A stretch of DNA of 64,000 nt from Azolla caroliniana (taxonomy: Eukaryota; Polypodiophyta): NCBI GenBank assembly GCA_043228905.1, contig JBHGNT010000015.1, positions 11,160,001 through 11,224,000 of the forward strand. Reading direction: 5' to 3'. Below the pieces are notes generated by a model. The model saw only the letters and a program-made list of their open reading frames with translations, ran no database searches and was not told the origin of the DNA. The position numbers and the translations under genes are program-made. Shown here in pieces: positions 12,101-24,120 of the stretch. Each line of letters begins with the position of its first letter. Within the stretch, counting starts at the first letter, position 1.

Positions 12101-15100
12101 TCTCGGGGTCCCTTTTGTGATACTGTACTGAAAGGTTTTTCAAAATGCACAAAGCAACAATTAAGAGTTCCTCACTTGAGTTTTTTTCTGAAATGGGCTC
12201 ATCCAATGGCTCTATTATTGTGTTCCTTAGCCCACTTACTAATGCTCTTTTCCATAATCGTACTGGTTTCATGAACTCAGAATCTACTGTTATATGAAGG
12301 AAGTTAGAAAGATCATTATTTTCCTGCCATTCTCTGAAGTGTATACCCTGCTTCTTCCAGCTAGAGAGCGTGGGACTTCTTCATTTGTTCTTAAGCTTAT
12401 TGTGCTGGTCAATCATATCCCTACATGTATTTGGTTTGCATTTAAATGGGTGGGAAATCTCTACGTAACCTCGTGCTTTCCCCTCATAAATATTTTCCAT
12501 GTATAGAGACTATATAAATTGGCAGATCTCTAGTAGAAAGAGTCCTAGACATTCCTGTTCCTAGAATTTGGTGACTAGTTAAAATGATGGAAGTCCCCTC
12601 CTAGAAAACAACTCAAAGAGTGTTCCGATCTTGTAGTATACTGCGCAATGTTATTTGAAGTGCTTTACAGATTCTGGCTCCATATGGCATATTGATGTAT
12701 CATCTCATCCTCAATACACCCCTTTACTCATTTTATATCATTTCATTTGATTTGATACACAACACATCAGACATATGGTTATAACTTATCTATATTACAG
12801 AGGTGTATAATAATTCCATTCTTAGTGATGTGGAGAAGGTTGCAACTGTAATATATGCCCATTCTAAAGGCTGTTTCCATGAGTTTCCCATCTTTCTTTT
12901 GTAGGACCATCTTTGCCAATCAATCTGATCTGCCACACAGGAGATCTTGTTTGATTACTTTTGTGCACCTATATCACATTTGTTATTGTCAATCAAGGTC
13001 ATCTTGTCCATTATTGACCTGTTCCTTCTTTCTTTCTTAGTTCTGATATCAGCTGTCCATATTATAGATAGAGATACATAGATGCATAAATAGATGTATA
13101 CATACTTGCCATATAAATGTACGTACTCAACTACATACCTCATACAGTCAACACATGTTCTATCTTTGAGGGTGGAATTTATAGGCACAATAAAATACGG
13201 GAAACCAAAATTTTTATTATTTTTGACCATTTAAAAAAATGGTGAGGATTTGATAATACATAATTATATCTGTTAAAAACGCACTATAGCACATTTTTTG
13301 TGAGTCTTGGTAGCAATGGGCACGGTTTCGGCTCAAACCGAACCGAACCGTTAAGCCATGGTTTAACGGTTTATTGGTTCCAAAAAATTTAATGGTTTGG
13401 TTTGGTTTGGATTTTTGATAAACGGTTCGGTTTGGTTCTAAAACTCGGCTTTATAGGTTTATAGGTTTGGTTTAAAGGTTTATAGGATTTTGGTTAACTT
13501 TTGTTTTACCTTAATAGTTTATTGATTTAATGGTTTAATTAATGGTTTTTTATTGATTTAATTAATTTAACTTAAATGTTTATTTAATTTAATGGTTCAA
13601 TTAAAGTTTCTTTTATTGATTTAATAAATTTAACTTAAATGCTTATTTAATTTAATGTATTTTTGTTTATTTAGATGTTTAATTAGTTTAATTTAAGTGG
13701 TTAGGTTTAAATTTTTTATTAAATGGTTTGGTTTCAATACTGAGAGTTCATAAACGGTTTGGTTTGGTTTTTGTTTTAAATGAACGGTTCGGTTTCGGTT
13801 CAGTTCGGTTTCTTTGCCTTGAAAGCGAACCAAACCGAAACCGAACCGCGCCCATTGCTAAGTCTTGGTTATGAGCTACTACTCTATATAATAGATGCTT
13901 CTGAATGTTTGTTTCAAATATCAACAAATATTTTAATGCTTGTTCTGATGTCATAATATCTGAGAATTAAAAAAAAGTTGAATGCATGTGAAATTAAGGT
14001 TTACATGAAAGTGGCCTGTGAAAATTCCAGAGGGTGGTAAAATACAAATCAAACCACCCATATAGAATAAGAATTAGAATTATTTTTATCGTCCATAAAG
14101 AGGCCAATTTTGACCTATGGGACCACAGTATACATGTGTTCTTGATATATGTCTTCTTCCTAAGAAGGGGTATTCATACGTTGAAGCACAAAGTCTGTAT
14201 GTGTTAATAAAGCATACACATATGAGTTCAACCTTCTAGGTGGTGTCTTAAGTATGGCACTTAAGTTATTGACCACAGGAGAAATCCTATATAAACTTTT
14301 TAAGATTTTGGACTTATTAATAGGAGTTGGCAATGGCTCGGCTCAAGCCTGAACGAGCTGTTAAACTGGTTTTAAACTGTTTAGCAGTTTGGCAGTTCAG
14401 TTCAAGCTTGAGCTTCCTTAACCGGTTTGAGCTCAGTTTGGTAAGGCTCAAGCCAGATGGAACTGGTTAGGGTCATATCGGTTCCTAAACCTGTTAATGC
14501 TTAAATGGTTTGGTTTGGACAAGGGCAAACCAAACCAAACTGGTTAAGCTGAAACTGAACCGTTCCGATTCCTACGTATTAATCCTAAAATTCACTCCCA
14601 GGAAGCTAGTTTGCCCTTGAGCAAGGAAAATTTTACCAGCCTATTGACCCCAAAAACTGGCATCCCTTTGGGAATGATATTATTGATAATAAATACAAGA
14701 GCACAATTACATAGAGGCCAAAGTCTAGAAACAGAAACCAGCATAGCATTATCAGCCTATTTCACCAACTAAAACCCACATGTAGAGCTTTGGTAGTACT
14801 ATCTACTGAGCACAATAGAAAAGAAAGGAAATTAGCTATGACTCTCCCACAGCTTTATAACAGAATTTTGACATCTAAGTAAAAGGATGTTTGTTTGAAT
14901 AAGGTACATCTTGCTCATACTGCCAAATGCCACCTCTTCAAAAATATAGTAGCGTTCTCACTTATCCACTCATAAGTTTTAAGTGACTTTATGTAGGGCT
15001 TACTTTAAATGAGTTTATGAGGCACAACTTTATAAATAGACCCAGACATATTCACACATTGGAACCCAGTCCTAATGGGACTGGACATGTGCCAATTCGT

Positions 15101-17990
15101 GGTCCTGCCAACTGTGGCTCCTTCGGTCTATAGGGTCATTAGATCTCAGAGCCAATGTCATGCTGTCTTGCATGATTTTAAGAGTTCTAGGGAGCAAGTA
15201 AACAAACTAATATTAAAAAGTGTTATCAAAGAACACAAAATAACATCCCCCAGTAAGATTGTTCAAGGGCTTTTACTTGTTTCAGAAGTTTGTTAATCTA
15301 AGGTCTTCAATATTTGGTATTTTCAGTATGGGTGAGAAAATGCTTGCTCAAATCAATCCAACTGAGACTTTTTTGAAGTCAGTGCCAAAGGATGCCAGTC
15401 GTTTGGAGATAACCTTTCCATCAAGGTAGGCACACCTTAACGAGTTTTTAAATGTTTTGTGTTTGTAAAGGATACAAATTACTGAGAACATTTATCTAAT
15501 CCCTATTTTCTGTACTTCGTTTTGAACTTCTCTGCCTTTATTTTCAGCTTAAACCCAAAGCTAGTGCGGCGAAGGGTTCGACGTATTGCATTGAGGCAAG
15601 GTCTTTGTTTTCTTAACTCACTGTAAAAATCTTTTGCAGTTTTAGAGATCATACACGAAGGAAATATGAATAAAAGAACATTTCAACAAAATAACAAAAT
15701 AACTTTTACATTATGAAAAACCATGTTTAAACGTCTCTAAATATCGGTTCCCTCAATATGAAATAAGTAAAATTTCACTGTGATAGCGTATATGAAGCAG
15801 TAGGTAGATATATAAATCAATAGCCTTTTGGCTTATAAGATATTGCACACCCTAATGATAAAGTCAGGTAATAATCGAGGATATCACGCTACTGAAGACA
15901 CTTACATATTGGACTTGAGGTGACATATATAATGCCCTGATTTTTTTGTATTTTGTAGATCCCTGTTATTGTTCATAGGCCTTTACCACTCCCGTCTTAC
16001 CTAATATGTGAGTAGTGCCTCTTTGCTTGACTGATAAAAACTTTACAAACAACAATATTGATCTTCCATATACCTTCCATACCTATAGATGAATCAAATT
16101 GACACACCTATCCAGAATTCATCTTCAGTGTCAGTGTAAGATGTAGGACAAGATAAACAGCAAATCCTCATATTTGTGTTAATCTAAGGCATATGCAGCT
16201 CACACTATGCAATATATGGATTTAGTCAAGTCTATCCAGTAGGCACCAACTGGCCTTAAAGAAGACACATTATATTAATTCTCGGTCTCTTAGATTTTCT
16301 TAAAGGAAATTATGAATATACTAGAAAGATTTTCAAGGTTCCAATGGAAAGTTTGATATCTAACTGACGTTTGATGAACAATAGGTTCTTTCATGTAAAG
16401 TAAAAACGATTTAAGGCATGATACAAATTACAATTTAGTACACATGAAATTATGGTACTAGCACATTGTGGAGCCTCAGGTCGAATTAATCTTATGATCA
16501 TTAGTTAATGCAAAAAACGTGTCTTATTCCTCAACATAGAGGATTACATAACCTAGTGCACCCATCAGGTTTATTTGTATTTCCTGTCAGAGGTTGATAA
16601 CTCGAGAAAAGATTGGGCTAGTTAGTGATGCAGAGGGTGAGATATGGAAGAAGCAGATATAACAACATTATTAGCATGCTTTTTTGTAGAGTGATTTGTA
16701 ACAATTCCTTGATTCTTTACAGTGGAGTTCAACTTCATTCAAGATATATGTATGGATCACTTGCATTGCTGCCATTATCAATAACATTCTCGGTATGTTA
16801 AATCTCTGAGAACGTTTTTTATTTAATTTATGGTTACTTTTCATAAGCTCTTTTTCTCTCATGTCTCATATGTCTTTTGATGATGTGTGCCTGAAGACAT
16901 TCAAAAGTATCTTCACATTGTTGGTCATAATAACGTGCTTGTGTTAGCTGAAGTTTAAGCTCATGATAATGAATCGAGGAATTGTTTTATATTTTTTAAG
17001 TGCATCAATGCTATAATAAGTCTGGAGTATTAGCTGAATTGCATTAATGCTATCTTTTTGAGGTGAGTTATTCCTTTGTTGTTTTTCATGCTAGATTGTT
17101 CCTGTTCCAAATGCACCATTGTTTTGGAATTTATACCGCGCATATGCAAATTGGCAAGCTCTTCAGGTTATTTGCATAAACTCTTCTCCTTCCAGTTATA
17201 TAATAGTAGGCGCCCTATATAAAAAATGTGAAAGAGATCATTGAAAGCTTGAAGAAAGGAAAGGTAAGGATGGCGTTATGTACTCAATCTGGAGTTGATA
17301 TATATATAAAATATATTATATATATGAAATAATAATATATATATGAAATAATAATCATAGTAAACATACACTCTTTTGTAGGGTAGTCAAAAACTTCTTC
17401 AATTCGTAAATGATGAGGATTCTATATCATTGCAAATCGGATTGAAACATCCAGATGGTGGGAATCCGATAGATGTCCGAGAAAAACTGGTATTAATTCT
17501 TTTGTTTTGATTTTGCTCAAGTGAAAGCTTCATAGTGACATTTTACTCTTTCACTGTGGACCAATTCTGTATTTCCATGAATATTGATAGCTAATCTATG
17601 TGCAATATATGCATATACAATGTGTGCCTTGCACAAAGAAATATATATAATATACAAACCACAAATAAGTCACATTTTTCTTAAAAGGTCTGTGTTTTAA
17701 CTATGGATAGCGAAACATTGCTAATTTGGAATTATTCCCTTAACAATGTTTCAAAAATAAATGATTTTGCTACAACAATTATGAAGGTACTTGTGTCATG
17801 CAAAACATTGGACGATATGTTGCGAGATCAGTCAGAGCCTTTGAGTGACTCATGCATTGCCACTATTTGCCAACATTATCAACTTGAATATCCTCAAATG
17901 TTAAAATGGCGCGACCATGTGTTTAAGGTATTTTACCTCTATGTTGAAAATCTTTGCCTTACATTTTCGTATAATATATTTTCCAAATAA
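9137..17990 (+). CDS. Mitochondrial K+-H+ exchange-related (Mit_KHE1-like) protein, multi-exon gene
   Basis: Exons that keep frame with GT/AG borders: 9137-9382, 9500-9576, 15327-15425, 15548-15600, 16728-16792, 17095-17166, 17382-17489 and 17787-17927. The ATG has a good plant context (ATGGCGGCG). The product has the blocks of the plant Mit_KHE1/DUF family: an N-terminal FPVRGSRWAW, then WVALGQTPEGS, INPTETFLKSVPKD, a basic RRRVRRIALR, a hydrophobic YGSLALLPLSITFSIVPVP, then FWNLYRAYANWQALQGSQKLL and a C-terminal LKWRDHVFK. Two hydrophobic stretches near the middle suggest a mitochondrial inner-membrane protein; the role in K+/H+ exchange is known only by family relation. Exon 5 uses the second AG (16726-16727); the first AG (16721-16722) would break the frame. 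Reading through the exon 8 donor gives a stop at 17988-17990. The alternative is splicing to 19823. The second intron is 5.75 kb and holds transposon relics. Confidence 0.75.
10621..10755. repeat. Three diverged copies of a ~42-bp unit in intron 2
   Basis: The core AAGGAGAGAGCACA recurs at about 10648, 10695 and 10739, each preceded by a TTTTCTTAT or ATTCCTATG block. Intronic; no function seen. Confidence 0.6.
11450..12290 (-). mobile_element. LINE-type reverse transcriptase relic in intron 2
   Basis: On the minus strand the frame around 11879-11898 reads GIKQGMP, the counterpart of the (R)GxRQGxPLSP motif of non-LTR reverse transcriptases. About 110 bp further, at about 11745-11790, it reads LAILIYADDITLFS, the catalytic YADD block. 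The spacing fits a LINE with a small deletion. Stops and frameshifts are frequent and no endonuclease, 3' tail or target duplication was identified, so borders are approximate. It is opposite in direction to the host gene. Confidence 0.55.
11997..12164. repeat. 83-bp tandem duplication
   Basis: Two head-to-tail units start at 11997 and 12080, each beginning ATACCATGTTTTGCC and ending AAGCAACAATTAA. They differ at a few bases and a 2-bp insertion, so the duplication is fairly recent compared with the decayed LINE it lies in. Confidence 0.85.
13311..13860. mobile_element. Non-autonomous hAT-like element (550 bp) in intron 2
   Basis: Ends are TAGCAATGGGC and GCCCATTGCTA, a perfect 11-bp inverted pair. 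The flanks at 13303-13310 and 13861-13868 are both AGTCTTGG, an 8-bp target duplication as made by hAT transposases. The interior is AT-rich with dense subterminal GGTTTGGTTT / AACCGAACCG repeats and has no transposase frame, so it must have been moved in trans. The intact target duplication makes it one of the better-preserved insertions here. A longer relative lies at 61538-62146. Confidence 0.85.
14321..14574. mobile_element. Small hAT-like element (254 bp) in intron 2
   Basis: Begins TAGGAGTTGGCAATGG and ends CCGATTCCTA, an imperfect inverted pair. It is flanked by CTTATTAA (14313-14320) and CGTATTAA (14575-14582), a 7-of-8 target duplication. The inside has subterminal AACTGGTT and AACCAAACC motifs similar to the 13311 element. 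No coding capacity. Confidence 0.7.
17299..17360. repeat. AT-rich tandem repeat in intron 6
   Basis: TATATATATA runs and a duplicated unit ATATATATGAAATAATA lie just upstream of the exon at 17382. The array may affect splicing efficiency, but nothing in the sequence shows it. Confidence 0.7.
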
Positions 17991-19822
17991 AAGTTTTCCA
18001 ATTTCATTGCTTTTTAACAGGAGAAAGGAAGCACATGACTACAATTTCTTTTACCATGCTAGAGTACTGCCTTCGGTTTTCTTGAGACCCAAAAGCACAC
18101 ATTTTTCAACTATTTTTTTTCTGCCCCAAGGAAAATACTCTGTTTTCTTTACATAAAGGAGTTGGGGCGATACATTTTGCCTCTATACATGTAAAACTTC
18201 ACATGATGGGCCTAATTGGCTATTATCATGGGGAGGTCCTTAACTCAAAGAGCATGGTCTCATTTATCAGAGAGACTCTTGTTTAGTTTGAAACCTTTTG
18301 GAATTGTTGAGAACTTTCAAATAAATAAATCAGAATTAGGTGAAACACTCATAAAGAAATACATGCCCTTAATTACTGAGAAATGTATGAATTAATCTGG
18401 CCTATGAGAAAATATGCAAAGGCTTTATTTTTGCTTCATTACTCGATATAATGAGCAATAATCAGTTGTGCATATATATTGCACATCACCCCTTACAACC
18501 ATGGGTTCGTAGTGAGGACAATATAATCGTGACTGCATATTGATGTCACATTAATTTAAATGTTTTATTATTTGTGATTGTGAAGCTCAAGGAGATTTTG
18601 CCTAGACTATTTTGATATCTACACCTCAGTGTGGTTACTAGGACAACTTCAGCATGGGGTTTTAAGGGTTGTAGTGCTGACACAAAAATGTCAAATGCAT
18701 CATATAACAAAAGTGAATTGCTTGTAAGGCGAATAAAGTAAACCATGAGAATAACGTGGTATAAAAGGTTATGATTGAGGAGTGAATTGACACATGCTAT
18801 TGTGAAGAGTCAATATTTTGGAAGTGACATGGGCGATCTCGTTTTGGATGTAACATGGGCAATATCTTTCCATCATTTATTTGAGGGGGTTTGGGTGAAT
18901 GAAGGTTTATCTTGCACTAACATTTTTATGAAAGAATGAGGCCTTTATTTATCTAGATTTTATTATTATTATTACTTGCTTTTGTTTCAAGTTGATATTG
19001 CAAAGTGAGGCGGGCACTTTCTATAATTTGGAGGGGATAGTAATTGTGATTGCTTCTCTTTGGCATCTTGTCTTTAATATATACTTGCTTGAAATATGAA
19101 TTAAAGATGAGATGACATGAAGCTACAATATATCGGAGGCAACCACGACATAGCTTGGATTGAGTTATTAAATAGTTTGGTGGTTAATTCTCTACTGGTT
19201 TAGGGACTGGTTTGGGCCAAGTTAAGGTTTAATTGATTTGTTTTGGACAAGTCCAAAATGATTAAACTAAAACCAAATCGTTGCCGATTCCTAGCTTGGT
19301 TTGGACAAGGATAAACTTGTTGAGAGTGTTGGAAAGCGTGAAGTTTGCCCTCAAGAAATTGAGGCGAATCATGTAGGCATTGCCAAATGATATTGCAAAT
19401 ATATTTGGATTATTTACTTTTATTTTTACTAACTAAATTTGAGTTATTTTTTTGTTTAGATTTCTAAATGAAGATGTGATGATATTGGATTACAAAGTAT
19501 CAATGCATTGGTGAGAAGTTATGAAAGTGGGAAGTTTTCCTATGGGAAATTAAAGAAGTGCATGAGCATTGTTAGGATGATATCAATGCACATACCTAAA
19601 CATCATTGTTAGCATGATATCTAGATTTTGATGAATATGTGGTTAGGGTTAGAATCACATGTCATATATGCATTGATGGTTACAATCATATGTTTACAAT
19701 TATCAGTTGGTGTTAGAATTAGACATCCAAAAATGTATTTTATGAATACTTGGGATACATCTAAACCCTATATAGTGCATGCACATGTTTTGTAACCTAA
19801 ATGTATTTATATTTGAATGCAG
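17991..19822. other. Last intron or 3' flank of the Mit_KHE1-like gene
   Basis: No coding block was recognised. If exon 8 ends at the stop at 17990 this is downstream flank; if exon 8 is spliced to 19823 it is an intron of 1.9 kb. It contains a short hAT-like relic at 19161-19293. Confidence 0.5.
19161..19293. mobile_element. Decayed short hAT-like element
   Basis: Ends CCGATTCCTA exactly like the 14321 element and carries the same AACTAAAACC / GGTTTGG subterminal motifs. Flanks GCTTGGAT (19153-19160) and GCTTGGTT (19294-19301) look like a 7-of-8 target duplication. The left terminus is not recognisable, so this is a weaker call. Confidence 0.45.
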
Positions 19823-19957
19823 GTGGCTAGTTCCTCCCTATCTAAGGTGCTGAATTATCATAAGTTTTGTGAAAGAAAAAAGGGTTTCAACTTTCTATAT
19901 GGCTTGTCACTATGTGATATTGATAATGTTACGCCCCTATTTCATGGGGGTCCTTAA
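19823..19957 (+). CDS. Possible ninth exon of the Mit_KHE1-like gene
   Basis: The acceptor TTGAATGCAG at 19813-19822 joins the phase-0 donor at 17927 and gives 44 further residues (VASSSLSKVLNYHKF...) and a TAA at 19955-19957. The last ten residues are encoded by sequence that looks like an LTR end starting at 19927 (TGTTACGCCCC). The exon may therefore be chance, or the original 3' end may have been replaced by the insertion. The total would be 331 residues. Confidence 0.35.
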   Translation: MASSSLSKVLNYHKFCERKKGFNFLYGLSLCDIDNVTPLFHGGP

Positions 19958-20751
19958 AACCACAAGAAAACATGATTGGGACACAAGTTAGGACATGAAA
20001 CATGCTCAAACATCGTTATAAAGAAAAACGCTTACAACCGTCCCAAATTGGGACAAAACCAAAACCCAAAGCTCGGAGTTTGGACAAGTCGAGATTGAGT
20101 CAGGATGAATCAAAACTGAGTCGAGACAACTCTGAAATGACCTACTAGAGAAGGGGGGGGGGAGAGAGATATTTGCCACTATGCTCCTTAGAGGCAAAAT
20201 GGTGCATCAAGGAATACTTACAAATGAGGAATGATCCTCATTATATAGGCGAAATATGGCTGTTGGGATTAGCCATTGGTGTGGCTAGGCGTTGGGATTA
20301 ACTGTTGGGCTAGTTTTTGGGTGGTCTCTTGAGACCACCTATTGGGATTGGGTTTTCCCAACCCAGGATGACACCTTCTTTGGGATTGGGATTGGGCCCC
20401 TTGGTGTGTCCCACAAACAGTTTTGAGACTGTGTCCCAATTGGGACAACCTAGGGCTACCACATTCACTCGGGTCCCATGTTCAACCTTGAGTCCTATCA
20501 AGTTCACAAACTACTACTATGTGCTTTGCGGCTTGGGTTTCCACCACAACTCCTCCAAGTTGCACTCCATCTTCCTTTTGGTCTTTGCTTGAGGGAATTC
20601 CTTTGTCTCCCCATATTGTTCAGTCTTTGTCAGAGCTGCGACAAGATAGCAATAGAAAGAACGAGAGAAAGAGTGAGGGGGCTTCATTATATAGTGGCTC
20701 ATGGAACATTCTAGGGTTTTCTAGAATGTTCTAGGGTTCTAAAAATTATGA
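19927..20751. mobile_element. Probable LTR-retrotransposon remnant behind the host gene
   Basis: TGTTACGCCCC at 19927 matches the end signature of many plant gypsy LTRs. GA-rich tracts followed by CATTATATA boxes occur at about 20150-20260 and 20660-20695, a layout like an LTR read on the minus strand. The reading frames inside have no recognisable domain. The right edge is hidden by the Copia insertion at 20757. Class and borders are uncertain. Confidence 0.4.
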
Positions 20752-20756
20752 TATTA

Positions 20757-21167
20757 TGTTGAGAGATCAAGCTCAACTTAGTTTAGTTAGTTAGTCAACC
20801 ATGTAAGTTCTTAGTTACCTAGATAGAATCTAGTTAGAAGTGTTGACTATAACGCCTTGAATAGGACCTTGTACTTAAGTGGGATATTCTAGATCCTTCA
20901 CTCTTAAGTACATTTAATATAGGACTTACACTTTTGTACCTATATTATCCTCACACATGTGCACCCTTGCACATGAGATCTATATATACCTCATTGTAGA
21001 TATTTTTGTATTTGATGATGATAATGCTAATTTAATATAGTTACTCATCCCCCATCTTGTGTTGTTTAGAAGTGTTTCTTCCTCTCTCTCTTCCTCTCAC
21101 ACAAATACACACACATATCACTTAATTTTCCGCTATTAACCCATGTTTAATCACCTAATTATTAACA
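20757..21167 (+). repeat. 5' LTR of Copia element A
   Basis: 411 bp, TGTTGAGAG to TTAACA, directly followed by the tRNA-Met primer-binding site. TATATATACC at about 20985 could be its TATA box. Confidence 0.88.
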
Positions 21168-21339
21168 TGGTATCAAAGCGTGTGGTTTAGAAAATCCACT
21201 AAGCCCACCCGACTCCGTGATTGTGTGTTCAAGACATCGACGACAAAATCCGGCTATCGGCTACCATAGTGCCGCTACGTAGCACGTGTACGTGATCGAA
21301 GGAAGAAAAGCAAAAGAAGAGAAGACACTACAATCAACA

Positions 21340-22153
21340 TGAACACACAAATGGGTAGCTCGCTCCCTAGTGAAAAGCTAGACCGGAGCAATTATTCATC
21401 TTGGAGTACAAGATGACCCAATACCTCATTGGGCAAGGGTATTGGAGCTACATCAACGACGCTCAAGAAAATTGACCTGACCCAAAGAACGCCGACTACT
21501 CAACACGGGAGCAAGTGGCGAGTCGAGTCATGTATTGCTTGGCAACATGTGTCCACGACCACATGCTTAGCCACATTCGAGACACCAAGACACCCAACGA
21601 GGCGTGGGAGAACTTAAAAGAAAATGTTCGCCGCCAACACGATCGCCGAAATCTTCAACTCCAACAAGAGTTAAACAACATTCGACAAAAAGACATGTCC
21701 ATGTCGGACTACACCGCCAAGATCAAGAGCATTTGCGACTCACTTGGCTCCATCAAATAAACGTCGACGAAGATGAGATGGTTCAAGTATGCTTGGGCGG
21801 CCTTGCACAATGATTCAACTCGTTGAGGACGACAATCTTGGCGAGGGAAAATCCTCCTTCGTTCTTTGACCTCCAATCAATGTTATTGGTCGAAGAGAAC
21901 CATGTCCGAACCAAGATGAAGACGTCGGAAGGACAAATGTTCTTCTCAAGTTCGGATGGTGGCCAAGGACGAGGTCATGACAGTAGAAGAGGCCAATTCG
22001 GCCCATCACACGAAGGGAACTCAAACCTTCACAGAAGCCATCAAGGAACCTTTGGAAGAAGGGGGACCTTCCATGCTGAACATGGTCGGCAAATGAGGCC
22101 CGCAACTTGCAACTATTGCGGAAAAATCGGTCACCGCGAGGAGGAGTGCTGAA
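21340..22153 (+). pseudogene. Gag region of Copia element A, frameshifted
   Basis: Starts with an MNTQMGSSLPSEKLDRSNYSSW-type gag start at 21340 (read across short frames). It continues through CLATCVHDHMLSHIRD (about 21530-21580) and the MSMSDYTAKIKSICDSLGSI block, and ends in a zinc knuckle CNYCGKIGHREEEC at 22108-22149. At least three frameshifts break it. In the family this protein forms the virus-like particle core. Confidence 0.75.
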
Positions 22154-22242
22154 AAAGAAGAAGCGAGTCGCCTTCGACAAGTCGACAACTCACGAATTAC
22201 GCCGTCAACTCTGAATACGATGATTACGGCAGACTATTCGTA

Positions 22243-23268
22243 ATGAGGCATAGAGTGAACTCTATGTCGGCCTCCAACTCCGCAACCACCTCCAACTCGG
22301 AAGACATGTGGTTCGTCGATTCCGGCGCCTCACATCACATGACATCTCACAAAGAGTGGTTTCGTGATTTACGAACGCTGGATCGACACGACTTCATAGA
22401 GACAGGAGACGACACCACACATCCCATTCGACACATCACTAATGTCCCATTCGGGAAAGAAGGCGAACAAACTTGCATCAAGAATGTCTTGCACGTGCCC
22501 ACAATAACAAAGAATTTGGTCTCGGTCGGCCAAATAGTGGAGTAAGGCATGCAAGTCCGTGTCAACAACGAATGTTGTTTCATCGAGAAAGATGGCCAAC
22601 TCATAGCCAAGGGACAGAGAGACGGAATTGTGGCACAAGAGAATTGGCCACATAAACCTCCAATAGCTTCGAGCGATGCAAACCAAGGGAGTCGTCATTG
22701 GATTTCTGACATTCTAGTCGAATTGAGTCAACCGAGTATGCAAAGCGTGTCAACTCGGCAAACAACATCGATTCCCATTCCCGAAGGAGAGCTACACGAG
22801 CAAAGGCCTCCTCGACGCCATACATTTGGATGCCGATACTACGTAACCTTCATCGACGACTACTCCCGCTACACGTGGATCTTTCCGATGAAGAAGAAGA
22901 GTGAAGTGTTCTCCCACTTCCAAAAGCTCAAGGGGCAAGTTGAAAAAGAAACCGATCAGCTCATTCGATGCCTACGATCGGATGGAGGAAAGGAGTACTT
23001 CTCCGACGAGTTCACCTCCTACCACCAAAGTGAAGGCATTCGGAGAGAATTCTTGTGTCGACACACACCCCAACAAAATGGAGTAGCTGAAAGGAAGAAT
23101 CGGCAAATACTTGAGGTAGCACACGCCATGTTACATGAGAAGCACATGCCGAACTTCTATTGGGCCGACACAACATCCACGGCCGTCTATCTCATGAACC
23201 GGTGCACCACCAATGGAGTCCATGAGCTTACTCCCTACGAGCTCCCCGTCGGAAGGAAGCCGATCTAG
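22243..23268 (+). pseudogene. Protease and integrase region of Copia element A
   Basis: The aspartic protease site reads WFVDSGASHHMTSH at 22309-22350. The integrase zinc-binding part (LWHKRIGH ... CKACQ) lies at 22625-22790 in a different frame, with stops. The catalytic core follows in the frame at 22830-23268 (YVTFIDDYSRYTW, then SDGGKEYFSDEF, then QQNGVAERKNR carrying the last Glu). It then continues through GYSSEKKAYKCYNP and an acidic linker to about 23940. In an active element it cuts the polyprotein and inserts the DNA copy. Multiple stops make it inactive. Confidence 0.8.
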
Positions 23269-24120
23269 TCACACCTCAAGGTGTTCGGAATCATTGAGAA
23301 TGTACACATCCCGAACGAACAATGACAGAAACCTGACAAGAAGTTAGAGGAATGTATCCTCATAGGATACTCGTCTGAGAAGAAGGCATACAAATGCTAC
23401 AACCCTTTTACCTGAGCGGTTCGGGTAAGTCGAGACATAGTCTTTGACGAGTCCGCATCCTGGTACGCACCAAAGACAACTTCGACTCTGACTCTGCTTG
23501 ACCCGGAATCCGCCGAACAAGAGGTAGAAGATGGAGATTGCTTCGAACACATGTTCGAAGAAAGTCTGATTACGACAAGGCCTAGTGGGCCACAAGAGCC
23601 CCCATGCGACCCAAGCACGTCGCAGCCAAGTACGAACTTGGACAATGGCAAAGGTAAGATGCCCAAATTCGAAGTTGATCACCCCGACGACAATGATTCG
23701 GATGTGTAGGCTCCCTCACTAGACAATGATTTTAGTGTACCCATCATGCGGACACCCGGAGCAAAGAAGGCGCTCACATCAGCGAGCGAAAAACTTTGAC
23801 GCTCATCTAGAGCTAAGAACCCCGTCGCCCAACTCGACTACAACGAGTACATGGCCCATCACTATGCCTTTGTGATGAAGGTAGTGGCTGAACAAGAGCC
23901 CAATAGCTCCACCGAAGCAGCTCGTAACCCACGATGGGTGGGTGGAAGTAGTCGACCTTCACCCACACACTACAAACCTTCGTCACCAGCTTGAGGGGGA
24001 GGACCTGAAATTGCCACGATGAACAAAGCCGAAGGCCGAACAGAAGTCGACATCGAAAGTCGGACAACGCCGAAAGTAGAACCGGATGTTGGACGCCTCA
24101 CACTTGAGCTTGTGGGGACG

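Noticed and set aside
21815-22180. Minus-strand 121-codon frame
   Set aside because: Antisense shadow of the Copia A gag with no independent support.
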